NCBI GenBank assembly: GCA_934364765.1
Contig: CAKRMO010000077.1
Location: forward strand, 1-6,041
Length of the DNA: 6,041 nt
Direction: 5' to 3'
Source of the DNA: an uncultured Bacteroidaceae bacterium
Lineage (GTDB): Bacteria > Bacteroidota > Bacteroidia > Bacteroidales > Bacteroidaceae
Shown here: positions 1 through 6,041 of the stretch, one piece after another
How positions within the stretch are numbered: the stretch's first letter is position 1
Layout of the letters: each line of letters begins with the position of its first letter
Notes under the pieces: model-generated
What the model was told of the DNA's origin: nothing
Seen by the model: only the letters and a program-made list of their open reading frames with translations
Database searches by the model: none
Program-made: the position numbers and the translations under genes

Positions 1-1
1 G

Positions 2-3000
2 GGACGTCCCGACACCTGCGGCTTCTACGAGTCAAACACCGACCTGTGGAAATGTCTCAAGCTCGGCGAGACACTTGAGAAAATGGGCGTGCAGAAAAAG
101 AACATTATGTACTCGCGCCGCCTTAACGGCCCCTATCCCTACGTGAAAGGGGCTTCGAACGCGGAAAAATACAACCGCTCGCTTTCGGAAATAAGCGCGG
201 AGGTTGACGCGAACAACATGGATATGTTCATCTCGATACACTCCAACGCCGCTGCCGACGGCACAACGACAAACTACCCCCTGTTCCTTTATCGCGGCAA
301 AGACGGAGACGGCGGGGACTATGCCAAGGGAAGCCGCGACATATGCAAGGCGCTCTGGAAGCCCCACTACATGGACGAGCTCGACCCGCAGAGCGCATAC
401 AGCCGCACAAGCATGAACATTCGCGGTGATGTTGACTTTTACCATTACTCCTGGACCAACCGGGGCTATACGGGATATCTCGGAGTTCTCATGCACGGTG
501 TGCCGGGATGCCTCATCGAGGGATTTTTCCACACCTACCAGCCGGCGCGCCACCGTGCGCTCAACAAGGACTACTGCGGCCAGGAGGGCGTGAGGGTGGC
601 CCGCGGCGTGCGCGACTACTTCAAACTTTCGCCCGAGACCACAGGCTACATAATGGGCACGGTGAAGGATATGCACGAAAAGATAGCAAACCAGCTTTTC
701 AACTACGCTCCAAACACCAACGACCAATGGCTGCCGGTCAACGGGGCGAAGGTTTTGCTCAAAAAGGAGGGCGAGACGGTGCAGACCTACCAGGTTGACA
801 AACTTTACAACGGAATTTTCGTCTTCGAGGGACTCGCCCCCGGCGACTACACTCTTGAGGTGGAGGCTGACGGCTACAAACCGCTCACCGACGAATACAA
901 GAAGCCGGTAACCGTGAAGGCAAACGAGACATCATACGTGAAACTGCTCGTGGAAAGCTCGTCCTACACCCCGCCAGTGATTGTTTACAAAAACTATCCC
1001 GACCCCGAACAACCCGAATACCTCAGGCTTCCGGCGCAGTTCAAGTTCACGCGCACCTCGAAGAACTACACCGACCTGAAGGGCACTCTTAAGCGCGCCA
1101 TAGTGCGCGGGGATTCCGCCGTGGTGCTTGCCGACAATGCCGGCACGCCCGAAATCCACCTCATAAACCTCAAGACCAACACTTACGTAAAGAAAATAAG
1201 CACAACCGGCATCGTGGCCAGAGACGCATCCAACGCCGGCGACTATTCCATGCTGAGCGACATCGCGTTCACGGCCGACGGCAAACTCATCGGCGTAAAC
1301 AGTATGCAAAACCAGTATAGCGACGCGCAGGTTGACGACGGCTACAAACGCGGAACGCTCAGAATTTACAAATGGGACGACTTCAATTCCAACCCCACGC
1401 TGTGGGCCACCACGCAAAACTCCGGCAATTTCTACCGCGCCGTGATGGGGAAAACACTCGCCGTGAGCGGGGAGTCGAAAGACTGCACCGTTCTAACCAC
1501 CGCAACGACCACCGCCGACTCAAAAGGCACGCGCATGCTGATGCTCAACATTGTTGACAACACGATAGCAAGCACCGTGTTCACGGAAAGGAACATCGGG
1601 GCTGCCGGCAACTTCTCGCTGAAAAAACAGGGCGAAAACCTGCAGCTCACCGTGTCGCCCCTTGCCGACGACAAGTTTGTCATTGACGGCGAGCTGATGC
1701 TTCCGCAAGAGTTCACCCCCGCCAAGACATCCAACAACGACAGCGAGATGTCGCCGGAGTTTGCCGAGGATGACTCATACGCCATAAAGGCCGGGGCTAC
1801 GGGAATATCGTTCTTCAAGTATGCCGGACGCTCGCTCATGGTTGCGCCATACGTCAACGGCACATCGGTTGGCGGATTGCGCCTGTACGACGTTACCGGC
1901 GGAATGGGCAAGGCCGTGCCGGTGAGCACAAACGCCAATTTCACCTACGCCGCCTCCGCGCTTCCGTTCATGGCTTCAGGCTCCAAGGTTGACGGCGAGG
2001 ATTTGACGCTATATATGTTCACGGGCAACAAGATAACCAAGTTCACCACCGCCAACGTGTCCCAGCCGGTTGTCAAGGGCATAACGGCATACGGCCTCAA
2101 ATACAGCCAAGGGACTGACGGCAGCTGCACGTTCAACTTCACGGCAAACACCAAGCCGCTCGAAGCATATGTAATATTCTACGACCCGCAAAGCGGCGAG
2201 GCTCTCGACAGCGTGGCAGTAAGTTCGCCGAGAGAGGGCGTGAACACCGTCAAAGTTGCATACGAAAGCATCCCCAAGGCGGGCGACAACGCCGTAACAT
2301 GGGCGGTGAGGCTCAAAGGCACGCCGGTTACGAACATCGTGCGGCTCAACAGCGCAGGCTCGGCAGCCAACTACAGCGGCAGGGCCTATTGCGCCGTTGA
2401 CAACTCGCCCGAATCCGATTATTTCGGCAGGATGTATGTAATGAACTACGCAAGCTACAACAGTGCGTCAAACGGACTTTACGCCTACACCCCCGCCGGC
2501 GCGAGGATAAACTCCACGCCCTATCGCGGAGGCCAGAACCTCACCATGGGCTACCGCATAAGCGTTGGCGACAACGGCAAGGTGTACATGGCAGACTACA
2601 GCGACAACACTTCGGGAGTCTATGTGGGCGACCCGGCAAACCTCGCCGGAGACTTCACGCAGTTCTTCGCAGGAACGCGCAACGATGCCGGGCTCATAAG
2701 CAACGGCAGCGTCAATGTAGGCTCCTCAACCCCCTGCGCAACCGTCAAGGACGGCAAAATGTATGTGATGCTCGAGGATTTCGGAAACAACGTGGGCGTA
2801 TATAATATAGGCACCAGGGCTTCCGCAGCCGCAACATGGACAAAAGCCCCCAGCCGCCAGTTTGCCATAGGCTCTCTCGAAGCCAACGGCGACGGCCAGA
2901 TTGTTGCCGGGCCCGACGGAGGCGTGTGGGTGAGCCAACTGAGATATGTGAACAACAACACCGTCAACGTCCCCTCGCTGATATACGTCAACGCCTCCGG

Positions 3001-3574
3001 CAAGGTGGTGTTCAATTCCGGCAGCGCTAACTTTGCCGACAAGCTGAGCGGCTCGTGCGGGGCGGGGTTTGCCGTGTCGCACGACAACAGGCTGCTCGTG
3101 ATCAACGACGGCGACGGCGTGCTGCAGTTCTTCGACGTGGCATGGAACGGAGGCACACCCACGCTCACGCCAAAGTATTCCTACACCGCAGAAGTGCGCA
3201 ACGGGTCCGACCACAACGCAATATACCAAATGGCGTTCGACTACGGCGGCAACCTTGTATGCTCCGGCTCGTCGCTCGGCGTTTACTCAATCCCCAACGA
3301 CAGGAACGAGACGCTTGTTCCGGCACGCAAGTCATACGCCGTGGTCAACTCCATCGACGCTCCCCATGCAAATGCGGACAAGGCGGTGAAGTATGACGCG
3401 CAAAGCCGCACGCTGACAGCCGGGAACGGAGTGAGGGGCATCACCGTCTATGACGCTTCGGGCGCAAAGGTGCTCTCGTCCGCCGGCAGCACACTTTCAC
3501 TGTCCGGCTTAGTGCCTGGCGTTTACATGGTAAAGGCCGGCGGCGCCAAGGCGGTTAAGATAATGGTCAGATAA
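2..3574 (+). CDS. Secreted N-acetylmuramoyl-L-alanine amidase, multidomain with T9SS sorting domain (5' partial)
   Basis: The frame is open from the left edge, so the true start, signal peptide and first zinc His lie outside. Residues are numbered from the first in-window ATG (83). The Amidase_3 fold is shown by the upstream FYESN (zinc Glu codon 29-31), FISIHSNAA (zinc His53) and VPGCLIEGFF (probable catalytic Glu146), ending near YFKL at about 183. This family cleaves the MurNAc-L-Ala bond of peptidoglycan. Next come a carboxypeptidase-regulatory-like beta domain (about 188-293, with LAPGDYTLEVEADGYKP), a propeller-like stretch (about 310-660), an Ig/Fn3-like domain (about 663-755) and a second propeller-like stretch (about 756-1090). 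Residues 1102-1163 match T9SS type A sorting domains (ITVYDASG, then LSGLVPGVYMVKAG). The protein is therefore probably exported across the outer membrane and anchored or released there. The amidase call is firm, the propeller boundaries are by eye, and the substrate context is unknown. A strong hairpin follows the stop. Confidence 0.9.
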   Translation, partial: GRPDTCGFYESNTDLWKCLKLGETLEKMGVQKKNIMYSRRLNGPYPYVKGASNAEKYNRSLSEISAEVDANNMDMFISIHSNAAADGTTTNYPLFLYRGKDGDGGDYAKGSRDICKALWKPHYMDELDPQSAYSRTSMNIRGDVDFYHYSWTNRGYTGYLGVLMHGVPGCLIEGFFHTYQPARHRALNKDYCGQEGVRVARGVRDYFKLSPETTGYIMGTVKDMHEKIANQLFNYAPNTNDQWLPVNGAKVLLKKEGETVQTYQVDKLYNGIFVFEGLAPGDYTLEVEADGYKPLTDEYKKPVTVKANETSYVKLLVESSSYTPPVIVYKNYPDPEQPEYLRLPAQFKFTRTSKNYTDLKGTLKRAIVRGDSAVVLADNAGTPEIHLINLKTNTYVKKISTTGIVARDASNAGDYSMLSDIAFTADGKLIGVNSMQNQYSDAQVDDGYKRGTLRIYKWDDFNSNPTLWATTQNSGNFYRAVMGKTLAVSGESKDCTVLTTATTTADSKGTRMLMLNIVDNTIASTVFTERNIGAAGNFSLKKQGENLQLTVSPLADDKFVIDGELMLPQEFTPAKTSNNDSEMSPEFAEDDSYAIKAGATGISFFKYAGRSLMVAPYVNGTSVGGLRLYDVTGGMGKAVPVSTNANFTYAASALPFMASGSKVDGEDLTLYMFTGNKITKFTTANVSQPVVKGITAYGLKYSQGTDGSCTFNFTANTKPLEAYVIFYDPQSGEALDSVAVSSPREGVNTVKVAYESIPKAGDNAVTWAVRLKGTPVTNIVRLNSAGSAANYSGRAYCAVDNSPESDYFGRMYVMNYASYNSASNGLYAYTPAGARINSTPYRGGQNLTMGYRISVGDNGKVYMADYSDNTSGVYVGDPANLAGDFTQFFAGTRNDAGLISNGSVNVGSSTPCATVKDGKMYVMLEDFGNNVGVYNIGTRASAAATWTKAPSRQFAIGSLEANGDGQIVAGPDGGVWVSQLRYVNNNTVNVPSLIYVNASGKVVFNSGSANFADKLSGSCGAGFAVSHDNRLLVINDGDGVLQFFDVAWNGGTPTLTPKYSYTAEVRNGSDHNAIYQMAFDYGGNLVCSGSSLGVYSIPNDRNETLVPARKSYAVVNSIDAPHANADKAVKYDAQSRTLTAGNGVRGITVYDASGAKVLSSAGSTLSLSGLVPGVYMVKAGGAKAVKIMVR

Positions 3575-3610
3575 GGCACAACCGCATTTCGCGCGGGAAG
3601 TGCGAAAAAA

Positions 3611-3656
3611 AGACAACCCGCAACTTTGGACGCCGTGCCAAAGTTGCGGGTTGTTT
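3611..3656 (+). terminator. Intrinsic terminator hairpin after the amidase gene
   Basis: A perfect 17-bp inverted repeat (arms 3613-3629 and 3638-3654, left arm acaacccgcaactttgg) encloses an 8-nt loop, and two further outer pairs are possible (G-U, A-U). It begins 39 bases after the amidase stop and is followed by ttgtttatt. Seven A residues (3605-3611) sit just before it, so the minus-strand copy has the better U-tract. The hairpin may work in both directions, although no minus-strand gene is visible to its right. Confidence 0.85.
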
Positions 3657-3781
3657 ATTCAGGACGGAAACACCGCCGCAAAGGACACTTTTTGCAACCG
3701 TTTGGTTTTCAACGGGATAAGTCGTATTGTGCGGCTTTTGTAAGTTTTTGTTTTTCAGAGGCTTGCAACGGCGGAAAAAAG

Positions 3782-3865
3782 GTCTGATGTAATTTGAATT
3801 ATGTCTGATGTAATTTTTCCTACATCGGACATAGTTTTTCCTACGTCAAATGTATTTTTGGCGGC
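3782..3865 (+). repeat. Four degenerate 21-nt tandem repeats
   Basis: Units lie at 3782-3802, 3803-3823, 3824-3844 and 3845-3865. Units 1 and 2 share the 14-mer gtctgatgtaattt; units 2 and 3 share tttttcctac. By hand count, units 1/2 and 2/3 each match at 16 of 21 positions and units 2/4 at 14 of 21. In the frame opened by ATG 3801 they read SDVIFPT, SDIVFPT, then SNVF. Units 2 and 3 also form a hairpin: 3800-3812 pairs with 3821-3833 across an 8-nt loop, with one G-U pair. The function is not known. Confidence 0.75.
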
Positions 3866-3928
3866 ACTGGTTTTGCGCCATTTGCAGGGGCGCATGGCAT
3901 ACGCCCTGTACGCCGCCGCCAAAAATGC
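3852..3928. repeat. Large inverted repeat with nested palindrome
   Basis: The arms 3852-3865 (gtatttttggcggc) and 3915-3928 (gccgccaaaaatgc) pair over 14 bp with a single G-U and enclose 49 bases. Inside lies a second palindrome, 3885-3892 with 3902-3908 (caggggcg / cgccctg, one bulged G) around a 9-nt loop. A short competing stem, tggcg 3859-3863 with cgcca 3876-3880, uses part of the outer left arm. The inner element has the look of a dispersed REP-like palindrome, which is an inference from its shape. It could be a repetitive element or a folded region upstream of the mod promoter. Confidence 0.6.
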
Positions 3929-3965
3929 TTCGCAAACTGCCGCCGCAATATTGCTGTCTTTTCAT

Positions 3966-3973
3966 TATCTTTG
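3966..3973 (+). promoter_or_regulatory. Bacteroidota -7 promoter core for the mod leader
   Basis: TATCTTTG matches TAnnTTTG, the -7 consensus of the Bacteroidota primary sigma factor, exactly. No convincing -33 TTTG/TTG lies at the usual spacing; an ATTG at 3950-3953 is too close. Transcription would start near 3980, giving a leader of about 265 nt before mod. It is the only good match found between the terminator and mod, which supports it as the source of mod transcription. Confidence 0.55.
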
Positions 3974-4094
3974 CACTGCGTATAACAAAACATCAATATC
4001 AAAAGGAAACAGAACCGTAATAACGTAACAAATTAACAAACAGGGCTTTTGCTCTTATTCTCTCAGTTGAAAATTGGACACTTTCAAAAGGCAT

Positions 4095-4099
4095 GAGGA
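4095..4099 (+). promoter_or_regulatory. Shine-Dalgarno GAGGA deciding the small-ORF start
   Basis: GAGGA is followed by a five-base spacer (taagc) and then ATG 4105. Most of it lies in the loop of the gcatg/catgc hairpin, so it could be exposed even when the leader is folded. mod itself has no comparable site before ATG 4245, which fits initiation by coupling. Confidence 0.4.
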
Positions 4100-4104
4100 T
4101 AAGC

Positions 4105-4248
4105 ATGCAACAGTTCGCGCTTAGGGCGCGGACTTTTTGTGCTTTTCTGTGCCGCGGGGCGTCCAATCCCTCAACTGAAGTCAAGCCAGAAGGTTCGCGC
4201 CTTTGGTTTGGCGGAATCCGGGCAAGGCATAAAATCCGCGCCCGATGA
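4105..4248 (+). CDS. Possible 47-aa leader peptide or small protein, ATGA-overlapping mod
   Basis: This short ORF is of unrecognised family. Two in-frame ATGs exist, at 4093 (51 codons) and 4105 (47 codons). The second is chosen because GAGGA at 4095-4099 sits five bases before it, a good Shine-Dalgarno in a phylum that rarely uses one; AAAAGG is only one base from the first ATG. The peptide begins MQQFALRARTFCAFLC, continues with STEVKPEG and ends GIRARHKIRAR. It is rich in Arg, has two nearby Cys, and shows no signal peptide or membrane segment. Its TGA (4246-4248) overlaps the mod ATG (4245-4247) as ATGA, the classic arrangement for translational coupling. Codons 3-10 cover the attenuator-like hairpin, so a translating ribosome would open it. 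It could be a coupling leader peptide, a small partner protein, or a chance ORF in a structured RNA. Confidence 0.4.
   Translation: MQQFALRARTFCAFLCRGASNPSTEVKPEGSRLWFGGIRARHKIRAR
4113..4138 (+). terminator. Attenuator-like hairpin with T5 inside the mod leader
   Basis: An 8-bp GC-rich stem (4113-4120 with 4126-4133, one G-U) with the 5-nt loop ttagg runs directly into TTTTT (4134-4138). This is the shape of an intrinsic terminator, placed about 107 bases before the mod start and within the first codons of the small ORF. It could end leader transcription early or define the 3' end of a small RNA of about 160 nt made from the upstream promoter. It is not established that it terminates; the T-run is short. 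Confidence 0.35.
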
Positions 4249-6041
4249 TAAAAGACATAATCCATAAAAACGAGTCCGCCACGCCATGCGGCGGAACGCT
4301 TGAAAAGCTCCGCAGGGATTTTCCGCAATGCTTTGACAAAGACGGAAACTTCGACCTGCAAAAATTCCGGGACCTCATATCCGCCGAAGTCTCCGCCACG
4401 CACGAGGGCTATGGTCTGGACTTTTTGGGCAGAAACTATGCAAACCTTATTGCCGCAACCGACACCGAGACGATTGTTGTGCCCGACGGGGCGCACAACT
4501 CCAAGCCCGAAAACGCCGCGAGCGGGAACATCTATATCACAGGCGACAATCTCGACGCGCTCAAGCACCTGCTGAAATCCTACAGCAACAGCGTGAAGTG
4601 CATATACATAGACCCGCCCTACAACACGGGCAACGACGGCTTTGTATATAGCGACAGCTTCAATTTCACAGCCTCGCAGCTCGAGCAGCGTCTTGGGGTG
4701 GACGAGGAGAAGGCGGCACGCATCCTCGACCTCACCTCGCGCCGTTCCGCCTCTCACTCGGCGTGGCTCACCTTTATGGCATCGCGCCTGTTTCTTGCGC
4801 GGGATCTTCTGACGGATGACGGAGTGATTTTCATCTCCATCGATGACAACGAACAGGCTAACCTGAAACTTCTCTGCGATTCCATTTTCGGCGAGGAAAA
4901 CTTCGTGGCACAAATTGCATGGAGACGCACAGACAATCAAGCTAATATAGGCGTATTTGCAAAAGTAAAGGAGTATATATTATTGTATTCCAAAGGAAGA
5001 GATTTGACATTAGGAAGAATTCATCTTTCAGAAAAGGCAAAAGCAGAATATCGTTATTCTGATGCAAAAGGGTTGTTTCGCAGAGCAATCCTATTGGATA
5101 AAACTCGAGGAACTAAGTTTTATCCAAAGAAAACGAAGTTGGGTAATACTCTCAATGGCCCTTGGACTGTTTCTGAAGAAGAGTTTGATATAATGGATAA
5201 AGCAGGTGAAATTTATTGGACAGAACGTGGAGATGGCCAACCTTATGGGAAAATTTATTTGGATGAAAGCAAAGGGCAAATTCCATGCGATTTCTGGGGA
5301 ATAGAATATGGAACGAATCAAAGAGGGAGCGATGATATGGATGAACTTTTCGGAAAGAGATGTTTTGATTTCCCCAAACCAGTGTCTTTATTAAAGTTCA
5401 TTTGTAAAATAGGAAGTGATGAAGATTCTATTATCCTTGATTTCTTTTCTGGGAGTGCAACTACAGCCCAAGCAGTGATGCAGTTGAACGCAGCCGACAA
5501 GGGCAGGCGCAAATTTATAATGGTTCAGCTTCCCGAAGCTACGCTGCAAGGCTCTCCGGCGCGGAATGCGGGCTATGCCACAATCGACCAGATAGGCATG
5601 GAGCGCATCAGGCGGGCGGCGGAAAAGATACGCGGGGAAAATCCGCTCTTTGCAGGGAAAATGGATTTGGGCTTCAAACATTTCACATTGCACAGTGTGG
5701 CGCGCAACACGCTCGACCGCCTGGAGAAGTTCGACCCGCACGCCGCGCTAACCGATGACGACATACTGAAAACGTTCGGCAGGGAGACTGTGCTGGCAAC
5801 GTGGCTCGTGGGCGACGGTTACGGGCTTGCCGCCAAGCCGCAGGAACTTCCCCTTGCCAAATACACCGCCTACACCATAGGACGGCACATCTATTTGCTC
5901 GAGGGCGAAAATTTCGACAACAGCGCCATGGTTGCCCTCATAGAGAAATACGGCAACGACCCCGCATTCAACCCCACCGAGATAGTTGCGTTCGGATACA
6001 GCTTCAACTACGGGCAGACCGAGATGCTGCGCTCCAACCTC
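4245..6041 (+). CDS. mod: Type III restriction-modification DNA methyltransferase, Mod subunit (3' partial)
   Basis: This runs 599 codons without a stop to the right edge. It is a beta-class adenine N6-methyltransferase: Mod recognises the site, methylates it using AdoMet, and guides the Res nuclease-helicase. The family N-terminus FPQCFDKDGNF is followed by ITGDNLDALKHL (98-109), catalytic motif IV DPPYNTG (123-129), SHSAWLTF (170-177), VIFISIDDNE (194-203) and FGEENF (215-220). A variable target-recognition region spans about 226-373, then FDFPKP (374-379), AdoMet motif I LDFFSGSATT (398-407) and the family C-terminal region reaching FGYSFNYGQTEML. The order IV-TRD-I is typical. Compared with family members of roughly 600-690 residues, only the extreme C-terminus is missing. 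An in-frame TAA at 4230-4232 makes ATG 4245 the only sensible start. No strong ribosome site precedes it, and its ATG overlaps the small-ORF stop. The centre is AT-rich, unlike the flanks. A res gene is expected downstream. Confidence 0.96.
   Translation, partial: MIKDIIHKNESATPCGGTLEKLRRDFPQCFDKDGNFDLQKFRDLISAEVSATHEGYGLDFLGRNYANLIAATDTETIVVPDGAHNSKPENAASGNIYITGDNLDALKHLLKSYSNSVKCIYIDPPYNTGNDGFVYSDSFNFTASQLEQRLGVDEEKAARILDLTSRRSASHSAWLTFMASRLFLARDLLTDDGVIFISIDDNEQANLKLLCDSIFGEENFVAQIAWRRTDNQANIGVFAKVKEYILLYSKGRDLTLGRIHLSEKAKAEYRYSDAKGLFRRAILLDKTRGTKFYPKKTKLGNTLNGPWTVSEEEFDIMDKAGEIYWTERGDGQPYGKIYLDESKGQIPCDFWGIEYGTNQRGSDDMDELFGKRCFDFPKPVSLLKFICKIGSDEDSIILDFFSGSATTAQAVMQLNAADKGRRKFIMVQLPEATLQGSPARNAGYATIDQIGMERIRRAAEKIRGENPLFAGKMDLGFKHFTLHSVARNTLDRLEKFDPHAALTDDDILKTFGRETVLATWLVGDGYGLAAKPQELPLAKYTAYTIGRHIYLLEGENFDNSAMVALIEKYGNDPAFNPTEIVAFGYSFNYGQTEMLRSNL
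4913..5485 (+). other. AT-rich target-recognition island inside mod (probable recombined module)
   Basis: Hand-counted GC per 60-base line is 67% at 4681-4740, then 37% (4921-4980), 32% (4981-5040), 38%, 38%, 33% (5161-5220), 42% and 33% (5341-5400), returning to 52% at 5461-5520 and 68% at 5701-5760. The reading frame stays open across both joints. The island covers residues about 223-413: the whole target-recognition region plus FDFPKP and motif I. Codon choice changes too, with gat, aaa, ttt, tta and aga becoming common. In type III Mod proteins this region sets sequence specificity and is known to be exchanged between alleles, so import of a foreign module is the simplest reading. Boundaries are approximate. 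Confidence 0.75.

Larger units (their letters stand above)
3575..4104. other. Intergenic region with no confident gene
   Basis: About 530 bases separate the amidase stop from the second ATG of the small leader ORF. From left to right they hold the terminator hairpin, about 120 bases (3661-3780) in which I see nothing recognisable, the 21-nt tandem repeats, a large inverted repeat with a smaller palindrome inside, a -7 promoter core at 3966-3973, and an A-rich presumed transcript leader (3980-4040). A 75-codon ORF at 3801-4028 spans the repeats and the promoter core and is not accepted as a gene. The longest minus-strand ORF here is the shadow of mod. Confidence 0.7.
4063..4178 (+). promoter_or_regulatory. 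Candidate structured leader RNA upstream of mod
   Basis: A long-range closing stem is visible. tcagttga (4063-4070) pairs with tcaactga (4171-4178) over 8 bp. After a small internal loop (aa opposite ccc), attggac (4073-4079) pairs with gtccaat (4161-4167) over 7 bp. Two hairpins lie inside: gcatg 4091-4095 with catgc 4104-4108, and gttcgcgc 4113-4120 with gcgcggac 4126-4133. This is a multibranch layout of about 116 nt, the style of a cis-regulatory RNA or a small RNA. I do not recognise a named RNA family. The same bases overlap a small ORF, so the complementarity could also be a by-product of coding or of a repeat element. Confidence 0.45.

Noticed and set aside
32..727. 231-codon minus-strand ORF opposite the amidase domain
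   Set aside because: The plus strand carries clear amidase motifs here. The antisense reading has no recognisable motif and reflects GC-rich codon bias.
2620..3229. Overlapping minus-strand ORFs of 182 and 167 codons in the second propeller region
   Set aside because: Two different antisense frames are open over the same span, as expected for shadows of a GC-rich gene, and neither shows a domain.
3782..3865. CRISPR array
   Set aside because: The repeats are only 21 nt, directly adjacent and degenerate, with no unique spacers and no cas gene nearby.
3801..4028. 75-codon plus-strand ORF starting in the 21-nt repeats
   Set aside because: After the heptad repeats it is alanine-rich sequence produced by the nested palindromes, it contains the -7 promoter core, and it has no ribosome site or recognisable domain. 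The repeat itself is kept as a finding.
3999..4940. 313-codon minus-strand ORF across the mod leader and N-terminal part of mod
   Set aside because: It lies opposite a well-supported methyltransferase with family motifs, shows no recognisable domain, and is a typical open shadow frame in GC-rich DNA. It also crosses the leader structure.
4245..6041. Simple-sequence repeat for phase variation of mod
   Set aside because: Many type III mod genes have long tetranucleotide or homopolymer tracts, but none is visible in the coding part here or just upstream, so slippage-type phase variation is not supported in this window.

Overview
The window looks like chromosomal DNA of a GC-rich gut-type member of the Bacteroidales (phylum Bacteroidota). 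Three things point there: the first protein ends in what looks like a type IX secretion (T9SS) type A sorting domain; the only good promoter core seen, TATCTTTG, matches the Bacteroidota -7 consensus TAnnTTTG; and recognisable Shine-Dalgarno sequences are largely missing. The genus cannot be fixed from the sequence.

Layout, all on the + strand. (1) Positions 2-3574 hold the 3' part of a long secreted protein. It has an N-acetylmuramoyl-L-alanine amidase (Amidase_3-type) domain, a carboxypeptidase-regulatory-like beta domain, two propeller-like stretches around an Ig/Fn3-like domain, and the C-terminal sorting domain. It is cut by the left edge. (2) Positions 3575-4104 carry no confident gene. 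They hold a perfect 17-bp terminator hairpin, a block of about four degenerate 21-nt tandem repeats, nested inverted repeats and a -7 promoter core. (3) Positions 4063-4248 form a compact leader. It can fold into a closed multibranch RNA with an inner hairpin followed by T5. It also carries a 47-51-codon small ORF, with a good GAGGA ribosome-binding site at its second ATG, whose stop overlaps the next start as ATGA. (4) Positions 4245-6041 hold a type III restriction-modification methyltransferase (Mod) that runs off the right edge in frame without a stop, so it is easily missed by a search for closed ORFs.

The two large genes have unrelated functions: cell-wall hydrolysis or surface display, and DNA modification/defence. 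The terminator separates them. The most informative signal is inside mod. Its flanks are about 67-68% GC in hand-counted 60-base lines, but the target-recognition region and the following AdoMet motif I (about 4913-5485) are about 32-42% GC. This is the expected footprint of a specificity module swapped in by recombination. The best candidate for something undescribed is the mod leader, where a structured RNA, an attenuator-like hairpin and an ATGA-coupled small ORF lie on top of each other. A res gene would be expected just beyond the right edge, but this cannot be seen.
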